In this document: piece after piece, positions 1-5,202 of the stretch
Numbering within the stretch: the first letter of the stretch is position 1
Layout of the letters: each line of letters begins with the position of its first letter
DNA from: an uncultured archaeon
GTDB lineage: Archaea; Nanobdellota; Nanobdellia; Pacearchaeales; GW2011-AR1
Assembly (NCBI GenBank): GCA_937982425.1
Contig: CALJLT010000037.1
Coordinates: forward strand, 1 to 5,202
Reading direction: 5' to 3'
Length of the DNA: 5,202 nucleotides
Made by a program: the position numbers and the translations under genes
The notes under the pieces: model-generated
Databases searched by the model: none
The model's input: the letters and a program-made list of their open reading frames with translations, nothing else
Told to the model about the DNA's origin: nothing

Positions 1-12
1 TATCAGTTTTGA
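1..12 (-). other. Partial CRISPR spacer at the window edge
   Basis: These twelve bases precede the first visible repeat and are the end of a spacer whose other part lies outside the window. The array is therefore cut at its leader-distal (older) side, and the true number of units is unknown. Confidence 0.85.
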
Positions 13-2376
13 GTTTCAATCCCTATCCGAACAGGAAGGGATTTTTTTTAGTAAACTTGCTCATTCACTCCTTTAGAAATAGTTTCAATCCCTATCCGAA
101 CAGGAAGGGATTTTTTTTTAACACGAGGAAAACAATGAACAAAGACATGAGTTTCAATCCCTATCCGAACAGGAAGGGATTTTTTTAAACCTACCTTTGA
201 ATAGTTTGGTTCGACCTAGTTTAAGGTTTCAATCCCTATCCGAACAGGAAGGGATTTTTTTCTCCAATTAATATCCGTTTGCCAAAAAATTGGGAGTTTC
301 AATCCCTATCCGAACAGGAAGGGATTTTTTTATTATTTTTTCTAGGATTAATAGTTACGGTTTATGTTTCAATCCCTATCCGAACAGGAAGGGATTTTTT
401 TGTTAAAATCCAATTAGAATTAAAGATGAGAATTATAGTTTCAATCCCTATCCGAACAGGAAGGGATTTTTTTTTAAAGTTAAAAGGAGATAGTGTTTTG
501 GTTCGGGTTTCAATCCCTATCCGAACAGGAAGGGATTTTTTTATATGGATCAAACCAAGAAATAGGGTGGGACACACGCGTTTCAATCCCTATCCGAACA
601 GGAAGGGATTTTTTTAAAATGAGAGAACCAATAATCAGTCAAAGTCCAGTTTCAATCCCTATCCGAACAGGAAGGGATTTTTTTTGAAAGACAATAACCG
701 AATGTTATTGCGGATATTGGGTTTCAATCCCTATCCGAACAGGAAGGGATTTTTTTTTACAAAAAAGCATATCAAAGATTTTTACGCAAGTTTCAATCCC
801 TATCCGAACAGGAAGGGATTTTTTTGAAGAAAATTGAGGAGTAATCCTACAGGCAAGACCTGTTTCAATCCCTATCCGAACAGGAAGGGATTTTTTTAAA
901 TGACCATGGAAAACATCGCAAACTTTATTAGATTTGTTTCAATCCCTATCCGAACAGGAAGGGATTTTTTTAAATGACCATGGAAAACATCGCAAACTTT
1001 ATTAGATTTGTTTCAATCCCTATCCGAACAGGAAGGGATTTTTTTTTAATATAAAAAAATGAAATGTAAAATTTGCGAAGTTTCAATCCCTATCCGAACA
1101 GGAAGGGATTTTTTTTTATATAGATGGCAATAATAAAATATTAAATAGTTTCAATCCCTATCCGAACAGGAAGGGATTTTTTTGACTAGAGAAGGAGGAA
1201 TAATCCTACAGGCAAGGTTTCAATCCCTATCCGAACAGGAAGGGATTTTTTTGCGACTATCTTGTTATTATGAAGGCCACTTGGATGGACCAGTTTCAAT
1301 CCCTATCCGAACAGGAAGGGATTTTTTTTTATCGAAAATGACCTATTAAACTATATTAGGAGTTTCAATCCCTATCCGAACAGGAAGGGATTTTTTTCAG
1401 AAAAGCAAATGAAAGAGTTCTATTCTAAGAGTTTCAATCCCTATCCGAACAGGAAGGGATTTTTTTTAAGAAAAATATCAATAATATATTTTTCACAAGT
1501 TTCAATCCCTATCCGAACAGGAAGGGATTTTTTTAAAATAAATTATTCGATTGGTTGTGTGTGATTAGTTTCAATCCCTATCCGAACAGGAAGGGATTTT
1601 TTTAGTAATGTAATTCACCAATAGATATTTTTTTATCTTGTTTCAATCCCTATCCGAACAGGAAGGGATTTTTTTTTGTCAGGTTTCCAAATAATCCTAA
1701 ATTATCCAAGTTTCAATCCCTATCCGAACAGGAAGGGATTTTTTTTTTCAATCTCATCATTTTATTTTTTAAAAAAGTTTCAATCCCTATCCGAACAGGA
1801 AGGGATTTTTTTTGTAGATGACGATCATAGATGGATGTTAGAGAGTTTCAATCCCTATCCGAACAGGAAGGGATTTTTTTAAAATAGCAAATTGCAATTA
1901 CCCAAAGAAATAAATGTTTCAATCCCTATCCGAACAGGAAGGGATTTTTTTTTATCAAGCAAATTTTAAACAACCTAAACCAAAAAAGTTTCAATCCCTA
2001 TCCGAACAGGAAGGGATTTTTTTTTATCGCCTCTGTTACTTCGTTGGTAAACAGGTTTCAATCCCTATCCGAACAGGAAGGGATTTTTTTATAAAAGGGA
2101 GCAAGCAATGGAAAAAGCAAAAGAAAGTTTCAATCCCTATCCGAACAGGAAGGGATTTTTTTTAAAATAAAAATTATTTAGTTGCTTTCGCCTTTGCTTG
2201 TTTCAATCCCTATCCGAACAGGAAGGGATTTTTTTTCAAAATAGAACGTATAATCAATAAATTCCTCCGTTTCAATCCCTATCCGAACAGGAAGGGATTT
2301 TTTTCATTCACCATTGACGCAAACGGCAAAATTCAAGAAAGTTTCAATCCCTATCCGAACAGGAAGGGATTTTTTT
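13..2376 (-). CRISPR. CRISPR array, 34 identical 36-bp repeats and 33 complete spacers
   Basis: Thirty-four copies of a 36-bp repeat were placed by hand. On the plus strand the repeat starts GTTTCAATCCC and ends AGGAAGGGATTTTTTT; no copy differs within these 36 bases. The first copy is at 13-48 and the last at 2341-2376. The 33 spacers are 31-40 bp long, mean about 34.5. The core is an imperfect palindrome: AATCCCT pairs with AGGGATT and TCC with GGA, leaving one bulged base and a 5-nt loop. On the minus strand the repeat ends ATTGAAAC, the usual 8-nt crRNA handle, which sets transcription to minus, with the leader at 2377-2520 and the newest spacer at 2305-2340. The terminal T-run is 7 to 10 bases, so the repeat-spacer border is uncertain by up to three bases. 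No degenerate terminal repeat is present; the array continues past the left edge. Confidence 0.99.
862..1009 (-). repeat. Exact tandem duplication of one repeat-spacer unit (2 x 74 bp)
   Basis: The units 862-935 and 936-1009 are identical over 74 bases. Both carry the same 38-bp spacer (898-935 and 972-1009), which starts AAATGACCATGG and ends TTAGATTT. Such a duplication usually arises by recombination or slippage between repeats rather than by two independent insertions. A short-read assembly could misstate the copy number, because crossing both copies from unique flanks needs a read or read pair longer than about 184 bp. Confidence 0.97.
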
Positions 2377-2402
2377 AGCGTCTTTGAGAGTCCTTTATTG
2401 TT

Positions 2403-2431
2403 AATGTACTTCATAACAATATGCGAGGCAA
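2403..2431 (-). promoter_or_regulatory. Candidate array promoter in the leader
   Basis: Read on the minus strand, TTGCCT (2431-2426) matches the -35 consensus at 4 of 6 bases and TACATT (2408-2403) matches the -10 consensus at 4 of 6, with 17 bp between them. Transcription would start near 2396, about 20 nt before the first repeat. A rival -10 (CATAAT inside TTTATCATAAT) lies further upstream but has no good -35. AT-rich DNA gives such matches easily, so this is tentative. Confidence 0.35.
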
Positions 2432-2486
2432 CAAGCAAATTATGATAAATCTTACTCATCAGTAACATTAAAAATAAACTATCCTT

Positions 2487-2498
2487 TATCGATCGATA
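2487..2498. repeat. 12-bp perfect palindrome TATCGATCGATA in the leader
   Basis: The sequence equals its own reverse complement. It lies about 110 bp from the first repeat, at the cas2 side of the leader. It could be a binding site for a dimeric protein, but no family is recognised and it may be chance. Confidence 0.5.
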
Positions 2499-2520
2499 TT
2501 TTTAGATGCGAGAAAAAAAA

Positions 2521-2811
2521 TCAAAATACAACAAAAGATTCTCTCAATTCTATTTTACCAGATCCTATAATTTCCACTTGAGTCAAACACCTTTCACATA
2601 TTTTATAAAACCTTATCGAATCAGTTTCATTCTTCATTCTGTCATCTTGCATAACATTATTCAGTTGCGAATAGATATCCAACTTATCCTTTTCGTCCAA
2701 ATCACATTCAAAAACAGATTTCTGGACTCTATTGCCATATCCTTCCAAAATCTCAGTAATTTTTCTACGTTTTTTATTTGATTCTATGTCATAACTAATT
2801 ACTATCAGCAT
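2521..2811 (-). CDS. cas2: Cas2, CRISPR adaptation protein
   Basis: This 96-residue protein has the length and motifs of Cas2, the ferredoxin-fold dimer that bridges two Cas1 dimers in the spacer integration complex. The N-terminal strand ends in YDI with the conserved Asp at residue 8, followed by the basic KKRRK (13-17). The signature YGNRVQKSVFEC spans 25-36. The second half has DSIRFYKICERC (64-75) and VEIIGSGKIE (79-88), both typical of the family. The C-terminal tail ends in FVVF, as expected for the strand that docks on Cas1. The start is ATG with AGAGG six bases upstream, 12 nt after cas1, so the two are co-transcribed and probably co-translated. The stop is TGA and a T8 run follows at once. 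In many Cas2 proteins the Asp supports nuclease activity in vitro that is not needed for integration. Confidence 0.97.
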   Translation of the reverse strand: MLIVISYDIESNKKRRKITEILEGYGNRVQKSVFECDLDEKDKLDIYSQLNNVMQDDRMKNETDSIRFYKICERCLTQVEIIGSGKIELRESFVVF

Positions 2812-2817
2812 TATTAT

Positions 2818-2822
2818 CCTCT
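2818..2822 (-). promoter_or_regulatory. Ribosome binding site of cas2
   Basis: AGAGG on the minus strand lies 6 nt before the cas2 ATG, in the 12-nt gap after the cas1 stop codon. It supports the chosen start. Confidence 0.7.
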
Positions 2823-2823
2823 A

Positions 2824-3816
2824 TTATCTAAAACCAAAAGGCACATATGGCAAATCTTGCTTCAAAGCCATTTTCAATCTACTAGCTTGTTTATAAAACA
2901 CAGAAATAAAATCAGTTTTTCTATTTTCATAATCAATCTTGGTCTGTATTCTTTTTTCATAAAAATAAATAAATTTTCTCAAAACTTCGGGCTTCATCAA
3001 AACCAGTCTATTTTCTGAAGTAGATTCAACAAAATCTTCCATACTTATTTTTTCTGATTCAATTAAATAAATAACCAAATTATCTACAATAATTGTACGA
3101 AACTCTTCCATCAAATCAAGAACCAAAGCTGGATTGTTTCTTATTGATTCATGTACTAGACCAATAAACGGATCTAAACCATTTGTCTCGATAGCCGTCA
3201 TGACACTAGAAGCCAACAAAGTATATCCGAAACTCAATAAACTATTTGCCGGATCCTTTGGCGGACGACTGCTTCTACACTGGAAAGCAAAACCATAAGG
3301 CAAACACTTGCCCAAACCTTGAAAATAATATTTAGCAACCATCCCTTCATAACCTCTCAACTTTTGAATGCTATCAACATTCAAGCACATACTTTTTATC
3401 GCCAATATTTGCTGAATATACAAATCCAATTGATAACTATGCAACCTCCTCAATCTATACAGCATCGACAAATGATTTTTTATTTTTCCATAAACAATCT
3501 GCTTTGCTATCTTCAATCTCCTTTGATTGTCGAAATACACACGATATTGCGACAGCCTAGCTTCAATATTTCTATGTTGTAATTTTTGAATAGTCCCCAA
3601 GTATCTTCCCCGGGGAGATATCAAATAAATTGGTATATCATACTTGAGGCATGCACGAGCTACTGACACTTCAATCGGAATCTCACAAAAAACCTGAATA
3701 GAATTCACACATTCAATAGGATATTTTTGTAACAAATCATCATCTTTGAGAATAATTTTTCTACCCTTATAATACAACTCAGCTCGTCTTCGAGTTATAT
3801 AAATATTAGTTTTCAA
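2824..3816 (-). CDS. cas1: Cas1, CRISPR integrase
   Basis: This 330-residue protein is a full-length Cas1, the metal-dependent integrase that joins captured DNA to the leader-repeat border together with Cas2. The N-terminal strand-rich domain covers about residues 1-80, with the typical IPIYLISPRGRYLG (61-74). The C-terminal helical catalytic domain holds the three metal ligands: Glu157 in LRGYEG (153-158), His222 in GLVHES (219-224), and Glu237 in LDLMEEFR (233-240). SSRPPKDPANSLLSFGYTLL (182-201) is the other family signature. No reverse transcriptase or Cas4 is fused. The start is TTG: no ATG fits, an in-frame TAG lies a few codons upstream, and AGAGGG stands 5 nt before the TTG. It lies 19 nt after cas6 and 12 nt before cas2. 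It resembles Cas1 from type III, I-B and I-D loci; the subtype is not resolved from this protein alone. Confidence 0.98.
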   Translation of the reverse strand: MKTNIYITRRRAELYYKGRKIILKDDDLLQKYPIECVNSIQVFCEIPIEVSVARACLKYDIPIYLISPRGRYLGTIQKLQHRNIEARLSQYRVYFDNQRRLKIAKQIVYGKIKNHLSMLYRLRRLHSYQLDLYIQQILAIKSMCLNVDSIQKLRGYEGMVAKYYFQGLGKCLPYGFAFQCRSSRPPKDPANSLLSFGYTLLASSVMTAIETNGLDPFIGLVHESIRNNPALVLDLMEEFRTIIVDNLVIYLIESEKISMEDFVESTSENRLVLMKPEVLRKFIYFYEKRIQTKIDYENRKTDFISVFYKQASRLKMALKQDLPYVPFGFR

Positions 3817-3821
3817 ATTAA

Positions 3822-3827
3822 CCCTCT
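3822..3827 (-). promoter_or_regulatory. Ribosome binding site that decides the TTG start of cas1
   Basis: AGAGGG on the minus strand lies 5 nt before TTG (3816-3814). The nearest upstream in-frame codon of note is a TAG stop within this same stretch, so no longer start is possible. The strong site explains use of a weak start codon. Confidence 0.75.
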
Positions 3828-3835
3828 ACAAAAAT

Positions 3836-4627
3836 TTAAAATTTTATTACCTGTCCAAAACCCATAGTTGTTTTTGCTCCCACCCCTCCAAACTTGGAAA
3901 ATTCAGCCAAAGCATTTGCATATTTTATAAACAACAAATCATCTGATTTTATTTCAAAATACACACTACCCACAAAACCAATTTGCATGCCACCACGAAG
4001 AGGCAATACCTTTGTAGATAAATCATGATAACGACAAATTCTAATACTTTTTTCCAAAGATAGCTTGGGAGATAATTCTCCAATCACCAAATCAAATTTC
4101 TTTTTTAAACTACCAAACACCAATTCCGGTAATGGCAAAATTATATTATTTTTACCAGCCCGAAAAGTAGTGGGTGACAAAAATTTCAAACCTATAACTC
4201 GATCACGATTTGACGATCTATTCCACAAATCTGCATTTTCAACAAAATCAGCCAGACAGTGATCGAGTTTGTTGGTGAATATTTTCTCAATTTTTAAAAT
4301 ATTTTTACCCAATGTTATTCTATCCAATTTGCGGTCAATCAATACCGACAAAACCCTTCCAAAAATTTTTTCATCGCAAATTGTCATCCTGATAAAATAA
4401 GGCTTTTTCGCCGTCAACAATAAACAATTGTCTTGTTTTTGAAAATTTCCCAATACCTGGGAAAGGGTAAATAGTTTTACCGCGTTTGGCTCATGCAACT
4501 CCACTGCCAATTCCGGTTGGATATTATTTATCAATTTCAAAATAGCACTATAAACAAAATGGCCTTGAGTACAAGGCATTAATACATCTTCAATCGGGCT
4601 AATTTGTAAAATTATGGAATAAAGCAT
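3836..4627 (-). CDS. cas6: Cas6, pre-crRNA processing endoribonuclease (RAMP)
   Basis: This 263-residue protein is a Cas6-family RAMP, which cuts the array transcript within each repeat and leaves an 8-nt 5' handle. The best evidence is the C-terminal glycine-rich loop FGGVGAKTTMGFGQ (246-259), the family signature. Other family features are SPTTFRAG (151-158) followed by LPLPELVFGSL (164-174), FVGSVYFEI (218-226), and an N-terminal LHEPNAVKLFTLS (44-56). His45 and Lys51 have the same spacing as His46 and Lys52 of the Pyrococcus furiosus enzyme; Tyr26 could serve as its Tyr31. These active-site roles are inference. Length is normal. The ATG lies 2 nt after the stop of the upstream gene, with no clear Shine-Dalgarno site, so translational coupling is likely. 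The substrate is presumably the array at 13-2376, whose hairpin base fits cleavage before ATTGAAAC. Confidence 0.93.
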   Translation of the reverse strand: MLYSIILQISPIEDVLMPCTQGHFVYSAILKLINNIQPELAVELHEPNAVKLFTLSQVLGNFQKQDNCLLLTAKKPYFIRMTICDEKIFGRVLSVLIDRKLDRITLGKNILKIEKIFTNKLDHCLADFVENADLWNRSSNRDRVIGLKFLSPTTFRAGKNNIILPLPELVFGSLKKKFDLVIGELSPKLSLEKSIRICRYHDLSTKVLPLRGGMQIGFVGSVYFEIKSDDLLFIKYANALAEFSKFGGVGAKTTMGFGQVIKF

Positions 4628-4629
4628 GA

Positions 4630-5155
4630 TTAAAAATCAGAAAATTCATGAAATAAATTATACTTATCAATCCTTAGATCACTTTCGTACTTCTTGTCAT
4701 AATGCTTATTGTGACCATCAAAGATTTCTAATACCTGTAAGATATGTTTCTCTCCTTCAATTATCTCTTTCCAAATAATCCTTGTAGAGTCACCTGTTTT
4801 TTTAGCAACAAATGCTCTATCTAGCAATTCGGAATGTTTTGGTCCATATTTTGCATTAGGGATTGCTTTTTCTCGTTCATATTTTCTCAACCAATCCAAG
4901 TCAGCCACAATTCTTTTCTTGATTGTCGATGTTTTGTATTGTTCAAAAGCCACATTGGACAACTTCACTATCGTAGAAGCATAATTTAAATATTTATCAA
5001 ACAACATTTCTCCAATAATTGAATACGTAATATCATCATTATCAATCTCAATCAATCCTCCATACATTTCTTCTAAATCATCTTTTGGTATTTTCAAATC
5101 ACTAATTTTTTTTACATTATTTTTCTTTCCAATCAACCTAGACAAATCCTCTAAA
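4630..5155 (-). CDS. 3' part of an unrecognised cas-operon gene, possibly wHTH-RelE-like effector
   Basis: Only the C-terminal part is present; the frame stays open up to the adapter junction, so the true start is missing. A TTG at 5145 opens about 171 codons but has no properly spaced ribosome site and is unlikely to be the start. Counting from it, residues 24-52 (LEEMYGGLIEID, then ITYSIIGEMLFDKY) have the helix, two-strand wing, helix pattern of a winged helix. Residues 53-92 are helical and charged. Residues 83-151 run from LDWLRKYEREK through a basic stretch to RIIWKEI, EKHILQVLEIFDGHNKHYDKK, like the strand order of RelE/HigB ribonuclease toxins. It ends TAA, 2 nt before cas6, so it belongs to the cas operon. 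Known CARF-RelE ancillary effectors (Cami1) could have such a C-terminus. No CARF domain is visible here, so the function is a guess; the gene itself is certain. Confidence 0.8.
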
Positions 5156-5202
5156 AGATCGGAAGAGCGTCGTGTAGGGAAAGAGTGTAGATCTCGGTGG
5201 TC
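5156..5202. other. Illumina adapter sequence (contamination, not genomic)
   Basis: The window ends with AGATCGGAAGAGCGTCGTGT and continues for 27 more bases as the reverse complement of the Illumina universal (P5-side) adapter. All 47 bases agree with that oligonucleotide as I know it. This is untrimmed read-through at a contig end. The genomic sequence stops at 5155, or 5156 if the shared A is genomic, and nothing here should be translated. Confidence 0.98.

Larger units (their letters stand above)
2377..2520 (-). promoter_or_regulatory. CRISPR leader
   Basis: This 144-bp AT-rich gap has no gene and lies between the cas2 stop codon and the leader-proximal repeat. Its place, upstream of the array in the crRNA direction and next to cas1-cas2, is that of a leader, which would carry the array promoter and the signals for spacer insertion. 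Visible elements in minus-strand sense are a T8 run just after the cas2 stop (2513-2520), the 12-bp palindrome TATCGATCGATA (2487-2498), two copies of CTCGCAT (2506-2512 and 2421-2427), and a possible promoter close to the array. The role is inferred from position; no known leader motif was recognised. Confidence 0.85.

Noticed and set aside
187..225. tRNA T-arm-like GGTTCGACC in a spacer
   Set aside because: The flanking bases do not form a T stem, and no other tRNA parts fit within a 39-bp spacer.
279..687. Open frames through the array on the plus strand (279-617, 493-687) and on the minus strand (362-586)
   Set aside because: They are translations of the repeat, which has no stop in any plus frame and is open in one minus frame. 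The repeated VSIPIRTGRDFF, FQSLSEQEGIFF and KKSLPVRIGIET peptides are the repeat itself.
1676..2165. Open frames 1676-1882 and 1914-2165 on the plus strand
   Set aside because: Same cause: repeat-derived peptides alternating with spacer codons; no ribosome site and no protein family.
2456..2462. Hammerhead-ribozyme-like CTGATGA in the leader (minus strand)
   Set aside because: No stem II and no properly placed GAAA partner; the GAAAC of the repeat is too far away and in the wrong context.
2513..2520. Terminator after cas2
   Set aside because: There is a T8 run on the minus strand but no stable GC-containing hairpin directly before it.
2506..2781. 91-codon open frame on the plus strand
   Set aside because: It is antisense to cas2, which has clear family motifs; the antisense product is low-complexity and matches nothing known to me.
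3319..3582. 87-codon open frame on the plus strand
   Set aside because: Antisense shadow of cas1.
4065..4262. 65-codon open frame on the plus strand
   Set aside because: Antisense shadow of cas6.
5143..5145. TTG as start codon of the partial gene
   Set aside because: The frame is open further upstream to the adapter junction, and the only purine-rich stretch (GAGG) is just 2 nt away, too close for a normal ribosome site. The gene is better read as 5'-truncated.

Overview
This window is the adaptation end of a bacterial or archaeal CRISPR-Cas locus in an AT-rich genome. It holds a long CRISPR array (13-2376: 34 identical 36-bp repeats, 33 complete spacers), a 144-bp leader (2377-2520), and, all on the minus strand, cas2, cas1, cas6 and the 3' part of an upstream gene. 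The last 47 bases (5156-5202) are Illumina adapter, so the real sequence ends at about 5155. The array also runs off the left edge. The taxon cannot be named from this sequence. The genes use the standard bacterial code, with a TTG start for cas1.

Layout in the direction of transcription (right to left): partial gene (5155-4630), 2-nt gap, cas6 (4627-3836), 19-nt gap, cas1 (3816-2824), 12-nt gap, cas2 (2811-2521), leader, then the array with its leader-proximal repeat at 2341-2376. The tight spacing indicates one operon. Read on the minus strand, each repeat ends in ATTGAAAC, the usual 8-nt crRNA 5' handle made by Cas6, so array and cas genes run in the same direction.

How the parts work together: Cas1-Cas2 would insert new spacers next to the leader. 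Cas6 would cut the array transcript at the base of the repeat hairpin. The interference complex is not in the window. Cas6 of this RAMP family, the repeat type and the absence of cas4 fit a type III or related type I system (I-B or I-D), but the subtype cannot be fixed without the effector genes.

Points of most interest: (1) the partial gene has a winged-helix-like segment followed by a RelE-like strand pattern, which would fit a CARF-wHTH-RelE ancillary effector of the Cami1 kind; (2) each repeat, read on the plus strand, is a hairpin plus T-run, i.e. an intrinsic-terminator shape, so the array is a row of 34 one-way terminators against antisense transcription; (3) one spacer is exactly duplicated, and two other spacers share a 22-nt core with one mismatch, as if taken from related targets; (4) spacer ends next to the T-run are enriched for TTA; (5) several spacers look like translation starts on the plus strand.
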